A stretch of DNA of 64,000 nt from Arachis hypogaea (GCF_003086295.3 NC_092041.1:99969827-100033826); one strand, 5' to 3'; numbered from the stretch's first letter, positions 31,226-42,628 are shown. The notes: a model not told the origin generated them from the letters alone. Translations and numbers: made by a program.

Positions 31226-31788
31226 TAAGGGTGGAAACAAGCCAGATCAGGTCGGACTTTGCTCTTAACAGGCCTGACCTGTCATGTAGTTAATTAGCCT
31301 GAGTCTGGCTTACAGCTTGCTATAGAATTTTTTTAAAGTACTAAGCCTGGCCTGTTATTTAGCCTGGCCTGACATGAAACCTGTTTAAAGGCCTGATAAT
31401 TTTTCTTTTACAAAAATAAAAAAATTATTTAAAAAAATTATTTTTTAATAAATATATTTATATTTAATATGTTATGTTTAATATTTATAAAAAATATTAA
31501 ATTTTAAAATATTTAAAATATACAAAATTATTTATAATTAAATATAATAAATTTAAAATATCTCATAATTTTGCCAATAATAAAAAAATTATTTATATAT
31601 GTAATTATGTATTAACAGGCCAGACAGGCCTGACAGGCCAATAAAACTAATTAGTGAGTCTGAGCCTAACCTATTAACATAATAAGACTTTTATAAAAGT
31701 CAGAGTCTGTGCCTATTTTATAACAGGCCAGGCAGGCCAGGCCGAACACAGGCCAAGTTACAGGCCGCCTAACCTTTTTCCACCCCTA
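31226..31788. mobile_element. Non-autonomous hAT-like MITE, GGCCTG-rich (563 bp)
   Basis: Left end TAAGGGTGGAAACAAGCC and right end, on the other strand, TAGGGGTGGAAAAAGG. The arms are full of CAGGCCTGACC and GGCCAGGCAGGCC-type words and the centre (31395-31600) is AT-rich. No good 8-bp duplication is visible. Same TAGGGGTG terminus class as the elements at 2188 and 39813 but with a different internal word. Confidence 0.65.
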
Positions 31789-32119
31789 GATATAATGGAC
31801 ATTTTTAGCACCTGTCCACTTCTCAAAGACTGAACCGGTCATAGGTGCACCAATAGACCCACATGGCTATGTTTTCACATTAACTTTGTTTTCGTTAATC
31901 TCAACCCTTCAAATATTTATCGTTAAATCTCAATGGTTTAAAATCATAGAAGACTGATTTTTCAGAAAAGTATAAAGGCATTAAAACACTTCCTAAAATA
32001 TAATGCAAGAGATTATAACATGAAAATCAAGTATGAAGAAGAAAAACTTATTGCCATGGATCATCCTCGCACAACCTTAAAATTAAATACGACATATATA
32101 TATACCTTCCCCTTGGGTA

Positions 32120-32187
32120 GGCTCTGATACCACTTGTAAAGATTGAATTTGCAGGCTCTGATACCACTTGTAAAGATTGAGCTTGTA
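32120..32187 (-). repeat. Tandemly duplicated tRNA-iMet primer-binding site of the pararetrovirus
   Basis: Two adjacent 34-bp units (32120-32153, 32154-32187). Each holds, on the minus strand, TTTACAAGTGGTATCAGAGCC. The two units differ only in their last few bases. TGGTATCAGAGC is the standard minus-strand primer site of caulimovirids and of Copia elements. Here it has no LTR next to it and lies in line with the viral ORFs. Confidence 0.8.
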
Positions 32188-32224
32188 CTTGTAAAGTAGG
32201 ATCTTGTAAAGGTTGAGGATCACC

Positions 32225-32557
32225 TTACATCATTTGGACGTTTACTACTTGTATTTGTGATTGTATAGCATGAAAACGTATCATACTTTGTATACGAAGA
32301 TAATGCATCCTTTTAATATGATAAATATGTTTATTCTTAATGCTTTTCCTAACATTTTTTATTGATTTTATGATTTTAATCTGTTGTAGCATTTTTTTAG
32401 TCCTAATTATTTTTTTGTTTATCTTCTTTATTCCTACTGTTAGTTCTGAAGATTCAGTAATTAATTCTTTTATTTTCCTTTTTATTGACATTACTCTTAT
32501 TTTTATATTTCTTCTAACTAACTTTAAAGATTTAAACTTTTTATGAGATATTGACAT
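32225..32557 (-). CDS. Small Lys/Ile-rich ORF of the endogenous pararetrovirus
   Basis: 110 codons, strongly basic, predicted helical, with repeated KIKK/IKK heptad-like spacing suggestive of a coiled coil. It starts about 90 nt after an A/T-rich leader that follows a region without ORFs (32560-32900). After its TAA the same frame remains open across the duplicated primer site, with a Gln-rich composition. I do not recognise the family. A virion-associated or nucleic-acid-binding role would fit the composition but is a guess. Confidence 0.4.
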   Translation of the reverse strand: MSISHKKFKSLKLVRRNIKIRVMSIKRKIKELITESSELTVGIKKINKKIIRTKKMLQQIKIIKSIKNVRKSIKNKHIYHIKRMHYLRIQSMIRFHAIQSQIQVVNVQMM

Positions 32558-33442
32558 TATAAAAAGAACAGAATAATATAATAATAAAGAGATTTAAAGG
32601 ATGAATAATGCTTACAGAGATGAACTTGTACTATTATTGCTTGTAAAGTTGATACAATTCTTGAAGATGATTACAAATATTTAGAGAATTTATGAAGTAA
32701 GAAGATATAGGAGTAGAGAGAGTTCTTGAGCTTTCAAGTTTTGATGATTAGAAATGAATGAGGGCTTTGGTATTTAGAGACCCTAAATGATTACTATTTG
32801 TCTACTATTTGCCAACAGTACTATTTGCTTTTATTGTTTGCCGAAATTTTTTTTACTGAGATATTTTTTTTATGATTGGGCTTTTTACATTGATTTCATA
32901 TACAATTTTTATTACATTTCAAATGGGTCTTGGGAGTCTTGATAGTAATGGACCGGATTGGACTGGACCTCTTCGTCTTCTCCAAGAGGTATGGCTTGTA
33001 TTGCTTGTAGATTGCTTTGGATATCTTCCTCTGAGGTTGCTGCCGCTAGGGCTGCCATAATTTGTCGCTTCTGCGCGCTAAGAATTGGATCTCTTTTTTA
33101 TAAGCTATTTGTTCATTGGTGGTGCTTGAGGCTGTTATTACTGGACGCTTTTGTGATGTTGTTAACCATTGATCAATAGCTGCTTTTTTTTAGCAAATTT
33201 ATATCATATTTGTTCTACCATTTTATTTTTATTACTCTTACCAAATATTGTATGCTTAGACATTCTTCATATGCTGCTGAATCATATTCCCAACTCATAA
33301 TCCAGCTTATTCCCATAATTGCTATAAATGAAATGAATTTATATTCTTGTAAGAATGATGACTTGCTTTTAAAATATTCATATGCTAGGCTGGCTTCTTT
33401 TAGAAAGAAAGCTTTTATCGGTCCAAAATTCTGGAACCATGA

Positions 33443-34126
33443 TTAAAACCATTTGAGAAATTGTAATGATATTCCCTTTCTGAACCAAATAAACCAAGAA
33501 TGGAGACTTGGTGATAGGAATGAGATATGCTTCCATACTTCTTGGTAATCATAATAGGTATAGTTCCGAGGTTCAAATTTTAATGAGAAGCTTTTAGATT
33601 GATATGGGGGTAATTTCCACTCTTGTAGCGATAATATTTTCATGATTTTTATTTTTGAATAAATGGACTGTTTGGTGTTGAGATCTCTATAATATGTCAA
33701 TTCAATGGATCTGGTGTCTACTAATATGAATTCATAGAATTTTTGGATTTTTTGCGGGTTAATAGGAATATAATAGAAAGTATTTGAAAAAATAGTCTTG
33801 TATAAGGTTTTCCTATCTTTTTTGAACCACTCTTTTTTTATGGTTAATATTCTGATAGGATTGGATTTTTCATAGTAAGAAAATTGTTCTTTCAAGGGTT
33901 GAGTGTTATAGAGGTCAGATGGTTGTAATAATGTGAATTTATTATTAGTAGTAATTAAAGAGCTCTTAGAAGGTAATGATGATGATGATGCTTTTTCAAC
34001 CTGTAACATAGTCATAGGTCTTAATGATAATGGTTTTGCTGGTACAGGAGTAATATGTAATTTTCTTTCTTTTATTTGATCAAAAGGTTGACCATAATCT
34101 TCACTGGAGGCCGGTTTTTGATCCAT
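33443..34126 (-). CDS. Pararetrovirus ORF2, unknown function
   Basis: A 227-codon open frame whose start overlaps the end of the RNase H frame by about 26 nt, typical of compact viral genomes. The N-terminal third is Ser/Pro/Lys-rich (low complexity, SSSSLPSKSSL); the rest is rich in Tyr, Phe, Lys and Ile. No known enzyme motif. Florendoviruses have an extra ORF at this position whose function is not known to me. It is intact in this copy apart from uncertainty about the true C-terminus. Confidence 0.5.
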   Translation of the reverse strand: MDQKPASSEDYGQPFDQIKERKLHITPVPAKPLSLRPMTMLQVEKASSSSLPSKSSLITTNNKFTLLQPSDLYNTQPLKEQFSYYEKSNPIRILTIKKEWFKKDRKTLYKTIFSNTFYYIPINPQKIQKFYEFILVDTRSIELTYYRDLNTKQSIYSKIKIMKILSLQEWKLPPYQSKSFSLKFEPRNYTYYDYQEVWKHISFLSPSLHSWFIWFRKGISLQFLKWF

Positions 34127-34502
34127 TCTTTTCCTGCAAGAATTCTCTAGTAAGAAAGTTAGGGAGTGAATTTAATTCTCCTTTTATATGTTCAATAACA
34201 AAATCAAAACATGATGAAATAGCTTGCCATCTTGCAAATATTTGTTTTGAAACCAGATTTTTGACATCATTTTTCAAAACGCTTGGGGCTGCTTTACAAT
34301 CAGTTCTTATTATAAATGTTTTATTAAATAAATCTTCTTGAAATTTTGAAACACATAATACTATGGTAAGTATTTTTTTTACTGTTGGATAATTCTTTTG
34401 AGCTTGGTTCCAAATTTCTAAATGATATTTTACTATTTGTTCTTTTGAGCTATTAGGAAGTATTTGTTTAAGAATTCCTTTATATCCTGATTCTAAATGC
34501 AT
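34101..34502 (-). pseudogene. Pararetrovirus RNase H domain
   Basis: 133-codon open piece with IIRTDCKAA (a catalytic Asp region) and IEHIKGELNSLPNFLTREFL, the C-terminal RNase H motif typical of caulimovirids. The N-terminal part of the domain is not in the same frame, so the enzyme is incomplete. Confidence 0.75.
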
Positions 34503-34559
34503 GTGTTTCTACAATTAATTAAGCCAGTGGATTTAGTATACTTATACAAGGTATTTCCT

Positions 34560-35470
34560 TTATCGTGTTCTTTATTTTTTATTATTATAGAAGTCATTTC
34601 TTTTGTCCACGGAGGTGGATTTTTCCTTAACCTCTTATAAAGAGGTTCGCATGTTACTCGTATTTCAGGTAAGAATTCTGTTACATAATTTTAAATATCC
34701 CAAAAATCTTTGTAATTATTTTTTTTCAATTATTTCATGTGAAAATTTATCTACAAATTCAATGGCTCTTTTAATAGGTACTATAGTTTCTTGATAAATT
34801 TCATATCCTAAAAATCTTAGTTTAGTTATAAAAATTTTCATTTTCTTTTCTGATAAAACTAATCCTTGCTCTTTTATAATATTCATAAATTTTTCTAGAT
34901 GATATATATGTTGGTTTATTCCTTTCGAATATACTAATACGTCATCAAGATATATTATAGTAAATTCTATATGTGGGTAATATATTATTGATTATTTTTT
35001 AGAATTCGCTTGGAGCATTTTTTAATCCTTGGAACATTACATTTCATTCATAATGTTCAAAGGGTACTATAAAAATTGTTTTATATCTATCTTCCTCTTT
35101 TACTACAATCTGATAATATCCTGATTTCAAATCAAATTTTAAAAATATATTTGTTTTATTTAATCTTTTAATTAAATCACTTTTATTTGGTAAGGGATAC
35201 CTAATATATTTTAATACATTGTTAAGAGGCTTATAATTAATAACTAATCTTGGAGCACCTCTTTTTATTTCAGATGCTTTCATCACATAGAAGCCTGTAC
35301 AGCTTCAGGGTAATTTCGAAGACCTTATTAGTCCCTTATCCAAATATTCTTGTATTTCTTTTTTACAATATTCTAGATACTCTTTGTTCATATGTATTGG
35401 TTTTGCCTTTGTTGATATATTTTTTTCATTAAACCTATATTCATATAGTAAAGATATCTCATAATTTTCT
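34560..35470 (-). pseudogene. Pararetrovirus reverse transcriptase, broken
   Basis: The piece 35286-35044 has RT motifs RLVINYKPLN and FDLKSGYYQI. The catalytic box YLDDVLVYS lies in another frame near 34930-34960, followed by the thumb-region wording KIFITKLRFLGYE near 34810-34840. At least two frameshifts and stops separate these parts (a stop just after 35044, another near 34725). Confidence 0.8.
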
Positions 35471-35754
35471 ATGCTGAAAAGCTTTGGGGTTTATGCTACA
35501 TAATTTTTTCTTAATTTTTTCTTCAATTGCTTTTATTTTATTTTGTATTTCAGGGTTTAGTAATTGTTCTTCTATTCTTCTGTATATAACTTCTTGGTTT
35601 AAATAGTTAATTTGTTTTGTCTTCCTTTCTATAACATTAATTTGGAGTAGTAGGTGTTGTAAAATTTCTCTTGACTTAAATAATTAATTTATTTTGTTTC
35701 TTTTTCCATAGCATTAACTTGGGTAGATAGATATTGTAATATATTAAGTTCATG

Positions 35755-36093
35755 CTATTTCAGTTTAGTGAGAAATTCAAAATGAACAGGATGATTTGGA
35801 ATGCGTACACAAGTTATTCCGTCGATGTTGACGTTAAAGAGATATAGTAATATAGTAAAAGGATTTCCTAATATGACTTGGTGAGATATGTTTCTTGCCA
35901 AAAAGAACGTAGTGGCAAAACATACTCGATTTTTACAAATTTTTGCTTTAGATAATTTATAGTCTATAGTCATTCTATCATTTTTTACTTTTAGAACTTT
36001 TTCTAAAATTTTTTCATAATATTTTGTAGGTATTAACTCTTTTTGTATATAATTAACATCAACTCCTGAATCTATCAGAGCTATTGAAATCAA
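35755..36093 (-). pseudogene. Pararetrovirus aspartic protease region
   Basis: 112-codon open piece starting ISIALIDSGVDVNYI, where the family motif DSGA/DSGS reads DSGV. A later ILGNPF matches the second conserved block. The catalytic Asp is present. The flanking polyprotein is broken on both sides. Confidence 0.65.
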
Positions 36094-36699
36094 AATTTTC
36101 TTCTCCTACAATTAAGGTTATCGTAGTGAACCACTTTTGGCTTACTAATAAAGTTAGTATATTTATATAGTTTTTTGGATCTATATTAATATAACTTTTG
36201 GGAATTATTATGTTACTAGTCTCTTCTGTTTTACTAACATTATTTTACAAAGTTTGTTCTTGTATTTTTATTATATTTTTTCTTCTATTTTTAGTAATTT
36301 ATAGTCCATATTAATATTCTATTGTTTTAATTCTGAACTTCTCTTTTTAACTTTTTTATCTCTTCTTTAAGAGAATTAAAAGAGACTTCTTCTTGTGGGT
36401 TTTTAAACCGATTATAAATTTTTTTATTTCTATTGGTCTTATATCTTGCTTACTTTCTTCTTATTTTTTAACTAATTCAGGTAATTGAGCTATAAATTCG
36501 TCTCTTAATGGAGTATCTTTTAACTTGTCAATTATTTTTATTAGTGTAGAGGTCTGTTCTCTAGTCAAAATATTTACAATTTTTTCACAATTTCTACAGT
36601 TACATAATCCTATTTCTAAACAATTACTCTGCTCATCTTTTTTACTATTTTTTTTGAGCTTTCTCCTTCTGACATAAAGTCTAATTGTTGTATAAAATA

Positions 36700-37815
36700 A
36701 TCTTCAGTCTCAGAAGAGTCCTCATAAATTGATTTTTCTTCTTATTCTGAGTTGATTAATATAGCTGTCAAAGCGTGCTTAATTTCTTTATTTTCTATTT
36801 TATTTATCTTTTGTTCTGTTGTACACTTGTTAGCATAATGTCCTTGTTTTTTACATTTTCAAGTTTTCTTTTTCCCGTGATAGTTTTTTGTTTTATTTTT
36901 TGTTGTATCTTGGTATCTGTGCATACTTCTATGCCTCTTTGTACTATTATATTATGCAATTGTCCAAAGGTTAATGAGTTATAGGGAATCTAGGTCCCAA
37001 ATTAGATTTGTAGTTTTTGTAATACTTTTTTAAAGAATAATTTTGGTAAGGTTGTTATGAATCTTTCTTTCCAAAAAGGTGCATGTGTATCATCTCTTAT
37101 CATAACTTTTGACATAAAGACATCTTTATACCATCTATAATCAGACATGGTTGGACATCTTAAATTCATTAATTGGGTTTCTATTCTATCTTTAAAAGTA
37201 CTTGGATCTCCTACAAAATTTTTAATAATGGTATATATTAATGTGGATGTAGCATCTGGTGATTGATCTTCTTATTTAATGCTATTAATAATTAATTCTT
37301 TTTCTTAGATGCTGAGAAAATTATCCCACCAGCCTTTTAATTTGTCCTGTAAATCCTTGGGTTAATATAATTGCTGCTTTTTTATCGGAAGCTTTTCTAA
37401 TCTTATATGCAGTTGCAGCCATAGTCATATTACACATTTGATCTAAAATGACTTGTTCACTTAATCAATCTATATTCCATTCTACTAAGTCTGATCCTGT
37501 AAAACTATTTTGTACTAATTGTGTCCTTTCTTCCAAGTCTACATCTACTGGTGATGGTCTAGAATAATAATTTCTTATTTTAGGATAATCTCTTTTATGA
37601 TATATTTTATTTATTTCTAATTCTTCTTCTCTTTTTAATGTATTAATTGTCATTTTTCTCAAACTAATACTTCTAAAATTTTCTTTTAATTCTTCAACTT
37701 CTACTTCTACTTTAGATTTTAAACTAATATTATCTAAGCTTTGTAATTTATATATAGATTTTTCTACCTTAATGATTTTTGCCATATTTTTCATTTTTCC
37801 TAATTGATTTTTCAT
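36700..37815 (-). pseudogene. Pararetrovirus coat protein region, broken
   Basis: The piece 37815-37465 ends with a proline-rich YYSRPSPVDVDLEER region typical of the start of a caulimovirid capsid core. Shifted frames then contain DKLKGWWDNFL and MSDYRWYKDVFMSK (about 37350-37100), and a zinc-knuckle tail CKKQGHYANKC near 36820-36855 with a TGA just before it. At least four breaks. In an intact virus this domain forms the particle and binds nucleic acid. Confidence 0.7.
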
Positions 37816-38216
37816 TATGTCTAGCGTAGTATTAGTAAAGTTTAATTGTTGATGTAATTTCTTAATATCTCTTTTTCTATATTTCCTTCTAAATTGCTAT
37901 CTTTATAGGGTGTTGCTTCAACTTCTAAATCTTTTTCAACTGGTATTTTAATAGTTTCTTTAGGAGGATATTCAGATTCTATTATTGATCCTGAACTAGT
38001 TTTTCATATAACAGTTGGTTTTGTTAAAGGACATAATTTCTTATTGTCTTCAAAGTAATAATTAGCATACCATTCAAAGAAGTATAAATTAATTCTATTT
38101 TCTTTCATAAAATCATAAAATAGCTCTCTTAGTCTGACAACTTCATTTTCGAAATAATTGGTAAAATACCAATCTCTCAATGGTTTATTATAATCAGCAT
38201 TAAAATCTTGTCTTAT

Positions 38217-39302
38217 TCATTCTTTATCAATCTCAAATAGTTTTTCCTTGATAATTACTGATAATACTTGTGATTCCATTGGATCGCATTTGGAAGGTGA
38301 TTTATATACAGGAATGGCTATATGGGGCCTTGTATTGTTAAATTCTACAATATTATTCATATTTTCTATTGAAAAATTATCTATAGAATTTCTGCGACTA
38401 ATAGTTTTAACATTATCAAAAATTCTTAATGATTGGGATCTATTCATCTTAATTCTAATATCCGGTCCTTCTCTTATTATTTTTCTTAATCTAGTGTTTT
38501 CTATTTGTGGTTCTCCAATAAAATCAGGTATTACCCATTCTTCAGGCATTTTGCTTATTAATTGCTCATGTCTTAGCTTTCTAGGGGCTTGTATATTAGA
38601 TCTTTTTAGAGTTGCATGCATAATTATCGTTTCTTCTTTTGAGAATTGTCTTAATATTTTAAAGTTATAATTAACCTTGGTAGTTTCATAATATATTCTA
38701 TAGATTATTTCAAATGGATTATATTTTTTATTTATGATTTTTTCATCAGATTGGACGTGTAATTTTAAGGCTTGCCAAGTATACTTATTTCTCATATTCA
38801 TGGTATAATTCGGATAACAATTGAAGAAAACCGGTCCATCATGACAATTACTTTCTAATATTCCTATTAACGAATCACTAAAATTTTGAAATCTTGCATC
38901 TCGTAATGTTAATAATATAGGAACATTTATTCCTATTCTAAAATTAGGTTTTACTGCTACTTGTATTAATCCTATATGGATGAAGTTGTATCCTTCGTTA
39001 CTATGTTCTTTTAGTTTATCTTCTTCTAAAATGGTAATAGTCTTATTATTACTTGTTCCTGATTTACAGTATTCTAACATATGAATTTCATAATCTCGTC
39101 CTTCCCAGAAATTTCTCTTTTTGTATACTTTATTTTTATCTATTATAGGTATATTCCAATTATGAAAACTTTCCTCTAACTTAGCTATTTCTAATTCATT
39201 TTTAGTTCCGGAGGTTGATGCTTCACCATTATCTGTTTTTACTACTAAAGAATTATTTTTTCCTAAATTTAAACTACTCATCGTTCTCAATAAACTAGCC
39301 AT
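38217..39302 (-). CDS. Pararetrovirus movement protein (30K superfamily), open frame
   Basis: 361 codons uninterrupted from an ATG at 39302, the longest intact frame in the viral insert. The central part (GLIQVAVKPNFRIGINVPIL, then RDARFQNFSDSLIGILESN) is the conserved core of caulimovirid 30K-type movement proteins, which open plasmodesmata. The C-terminal part is basic. In florendoviruses this domain begins the polyprotein; here the frame stops at 38217, so it is separated from the coat protein region. Whether the stop is original or acquired I cannot tell. Confidence 0.75.
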   Translation of the reverse strand: MASLLRTMSSLNLGKNNSLVVKTDNGEASTSGTKNELEIAKLEESFHNWNIPIIDKNKVYKKRNFWEGRDYEIHMLEYCKSGTSNNKTITILEEDKLKEHSNEGYNFIHIGLIQVAVKPNFRIGINVPILLTLRDARFQNFSDSLIGILESNCHDGPVFFNCYPNYTMNMRNKYTWQALKLHVQSDEKIINKKYNPFEIIYRIYYETTKVNYNFKILRQFSKEETIIMHATLKRSNIQAPRKLRHEQLISKMPEEWVIPDFIGEPQIENTRLRKIIREGPDIRIKMNRSQSLRIFDNVKTISRRNSIDNFSIENMNNIVEFNNTRPHIAIPVYKSPSKCDPMESQVLSVIIKEKLFEIDKE

Positions 39303-39812
39303 TTTATGGTTAGAACTTTGTAAGTTACGGGAGCATCTTCGTTAACCAACGGATTCACTGCCTTACTTGGACTTACAACTGGGACCACGATTTGGGCTGA
39401 CCAACGTATTAACAGTTCTAACTGCTACTTCAAAGTTTTAACTATAAAATTTTTAGATTATCAAAAAGACTTGTAACAAAAATCCAATTATAAATTCTTT
39501 ATAAATGTTATCATATATATTAATTGAAGCCAAAATTAACAATTTGATCATTTGAGATTTTATATCAAACACCAATTCTTGTATGTTTTCTATGATCAAA
39601 TCCGTTGTCAATTTTTTAAAATCATCAATATTAATCGTATCTATTTCTGCCATATTTACTGTTACATCTACCATATCATCACTTTTATTGGAACTGCACT
39701 CATATTTAAAACTTAAATCCTTAGAGTGATCACCATTCTTATATGACTCTTTGTCATCATCATCTATGACTGAACTTACAAATTTAACAACATTGATACT
39801 GTAATCTACTAT
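39303..39812. other. Flank between the pararetrovirus and a MITE
   Basis: Possible remnant of the viral leader near 39303-39450 (a GC-richer patch with AACTGGGACCACGATTTGGG). The minus-strand ORF 39824-39453 begins inside the neighbouring MITE, so its start is accidental. Its Asp/Ser-rich part could be a host or viral remnant. No family recognised. Confidence 0.3.
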
Positions 39813-40280
39813 TAGGGGTGGCAACGAGACGGGTAGGAGTGAATTTTTGCTCTATTCGATTCCGTCCCACCCTACAATAACCCGCATAGAATCTATCCCG
39901 CTCCTACCCGTGGCAAGTAAAAAGTTGAACCCTAACCCGCCCCACCCTTATAATTATTAAAATCTAATAAATAAAATTAAATTTTAAAATTTATATAACT
40001 ATCATCACATACATAACATAAATTAAAGTAAAATTTAAATATGATACAATATTATTAATTATTTTATATATATTACACATATTATATATTAAAATTATAT
40101 ATATTATATATATACCAGGGCAGGTAAGGGCGGGCATTATCTAAATCCGGCCCCGCTCCGTCCCGCCCAAGAACCTGCCCCATTAAAAATTCTACCCCGG
40201 TGTGAGACGGGTAATTACCCGCTCCGAGCAAATAAGAGCAGGGTGGGTATCTGTGTATTCGGGTGGTGTTGTCATTCCTA
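39813..40280. mobile_element. Non-autonomous hAT-like MITE, CCCGC-rich (468 bp)
   Basis: Left end TAGGGGTGGCAACGAGACGG and right end, on the other strand, TAGGAATGACAACACCACCC. Flanks TCTACTAT (39805-39812) and ACTACTAA (40281-40288) share CTACTA in register, consistent with an 8-bp hAT duplication that has lost its outer bases. The arms are rich in GGGCGGG/CCCGCCC-type words and the centre is AT-rich. Confidence 0.72.
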
Positions 40281-42372
40281 ACTACTAAATAAATGCTAGA
40301 AGAATAGAATAATCAAAATGAACTCAGTTTTTTATTACTAAAATTATTAGAATCAAATTCTATGAAAGTTAAGAGTTATTAGTGCAAAAGAATATTATTA
40401 TTATGGCAACCAAGAGTTACAAGAAAAAAATTTCTGACTTATTAGCTTTCTACGTTCTTTCTTTTGAAAACAAGAATACAATGCGTTTAAATAGAAATGA
40501 TTTGATTTATTATCTAAGAGCATCATCTTTATCTATATAGTTATACAAGTATAACAACATGAAGATATATATGCTTAATAAAAAAATAATTAACATTATT
40601 CTACTCACATGGTTTCTAGTATATTAGAATATACATGAATGCGCAATCTTAATATATATAATACTAACTTGATGATAATAAAAAGAGTGTATCATTGCCA
40701 CACTTAGAACGAAATAATCAGAAATAATAAAATGTAAATCTTGCACCTGAAATGAACATTAAAAAGGGAAAAAATTAGCACACAATTAAGTAATAAATTC
40801 ATTAGTTGACTTTAACCAATTCAAATTATCAGATAAATCACAAACATCAATTAATTACTATGTACTTTCATTTGAGAATTTCATAGAAATTGATCTCAAC
40901 TCAGTCACCCAATTCTACATACATATGCTTTTCATAAAGCCATCCACACACTACTGTACATATTTCGGCCAAAATAAAAAAATTGTAATTTTTTAGCTTC
41001 TTCTTAGTTGTTAAAAACTTTTCTTTAATTTGCTTCTCTGGTTTTTTAATACAAAGGACATTGAAAATTTTAGTGTTTCATATACGCTAATTTAATCCTT
41101 AACAAAATACTTATTCTAAACGAATTCTTTAACACATCCATTTATACTTTACTCAATTCAGTTATCTAAATTTTTTGGTACTGTAGTTTGCATATATAGT
41201 ACCAATTTTTTATACAACTATTTAATTATTATTTTATTATCATAATTTCCTTAATTACAAATATATATATATTGTTACAACTTGCAAGACATGAAGCTAC
41301 TGCTTATCAGGTTTGACAAGAAAGCTAAACGAAACTTTCTTAAATAAAAAAAATAGAAAACAATAAATTATAGAAAAAAAGGAATTAAGTTTTGTGATTT
41401 GTTATTGATCATAAAAGAAGAAATCAGAATCATAGTTTTTTTTTTACAATGAGTTATACTATACATCACTCTTCCTTAACTAGAAAGTATAAATAGACTA
41501 ATAATACTAACTATCTAATTGTCACTCATTTTCTTTTTCTATTTTTCTGTTAACAATAAAATATTAAAATCATTATAAATTGCAGAATCAAGCAAGAAAG
41601 TGATATAAATTACAGAATTTGAAAAATCAAAGCTATCTTTTGAGAGACAACTACAAACCAAAAAGTAAACTCCCTATAAATTAATTGAGCATTCAAAGTT
41701 ATAAGAACCAACAAAATTCTTAGTTTTCAAATCTTAAGAGATAAAATAATGACAAACAAGCTATGATAACAATTTTATATGCATCATCATTCTATGTACA
41801 TTTCTAAAAAAGTTGAACAAATCCAATTCAAAAGATCTCTAACTTTATATATGACATCAACCTTTTTTTCTTTCGCTTCATAAATCATAAACAAAAAAAG
41901 ATAAATCAACTTATTGCATTTTTAAATATTTAGTACTAGCTTCTAGGGTCTTTAAACTTCCAATACTGAAGCGTATTACCACTACTCTCATTGTAGACGC
42001 ATACAACTACTATTCATCTATAATTATTGTCTATTTTTTTTCTGTGCACTTCTCTATTCTCCAACTTTTACCTAAAATTCATATAGAGAATGGTTGTTGT
42101 AACTTTCAAAATCAAACATATTACAACGCTATAAATAAAAATTTAAATAAAATATCCAAATTTAAGCAACTAAGAGGAGAACTTGAAAAATAAGAATACT
42201 AGAAAAGCTATTGACAGCAGAGCCATATTTTTTCCTTACCTGTGTACTGCACAAAGCATAAATCATTACTTCATAACTTGAACTATGAGTAACAGCCTAA
42301 ACAGGGCTATTAAAAAGTTATGCCAATGTAAGGAAATTGAATACATAATACTGAAAACAAAATAGAACTCAC
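40281..42372. other. AT-rich intergenic region, no gene seen
   Basis: About 2.1 kb with no recognisable protein, RNA gene or repeat ends. Further Tic22 exons might be expected in the lower part on the minus strand, but none could be recognised. Confidence 0.5.
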
Positions 42373-42628
42373 TCGTAGGACATTTTTTACTTGGGATTGC
42401 TTAGGTATCAATCTAAATACCATGCTATTCACCTCAGCTGAAAAACCTATTAGAAACAGTAATTTTAAGATAAATACCAGAATAGATGAAATTGAAATTT
42501 AACGACAAGAATGAGAATGCAATGAAGAAATTAGAGAATCTTGTTGAGCGCAACGGGAACAACTTTGGAGTCGTCACGCATGCGAGGGTCGATCGTGGAA
42601 ACTTGGTAGAGCAGGGCTTGGATATCAT
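42373..42628 (-). pseudogene. TIC22: Tic22 gene relic, two exons
   Basis: On the minus strand, exon one (about 42628-42540) reads DIQALLYQVSTIDPRMRDDS then KVVPVALNK. Exon two (42446-42373), after an AG acceptor and before a GTGAGT donor, begins VFQLR and continues, after a 1-nt deletion, with FRLIPKQSQVKNVLR. Both match consecutive parts of plant Tic22. The donor after exon one is no longer GT (AAG followed by ATT). The upstream side is cut off by the LTR of an Ogre-like element starting near 42643. This copy covers codons overlapping the 17.7-kb fragment, so they are separate copies. Confidence 0.75.

Larger units (their letters stand above)
32100..39302 (-). mobile_element. Endogenous pararetrovirus (Caulimoviridae, florendovirus-like), degenerate
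   Basis: On the minus strand the order is movement protein (39302-38217), coat protein region (about 37815-36700), aspartic protease (36093-35755), reverse transcriptase (about 35470-34560), RNase H (34502-34101), an overlapping ORF2 (34126-33443), a small basic ORF (32557-32225) and two tRNA-Met primer sites (32120-32187). There is no integrase and no LTR, as expected for a caulimovirid. A long polyprotein region followed by one ORF of unknown function is the layout of florendoviruses (family knowledge), so I place it there provisionally. Numerous stops and frameshifts lie between and inside the domains, so no complete polyprotein can be made. It is an old integrated copy with uncertain borders, perhaps near 32060 and 39310-39450. 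Confidence 0.85.

Noticed and set aside
32120..32187. Reading the two TGGTATCAGAGCC sites as belonging to a Copia element
   Set aside because: No LTR borders next to them, and they are colinear with the viral ORFs on the minus strand; the real Copia site is at 29712-29726.
39453..39824. 123-codon minus-strand ORF upstream of the viral movement protein
   Set aside because: Its ATG lies inside the MITE at 39813-40280, so the start is accidental; no family recognised in the remainder.
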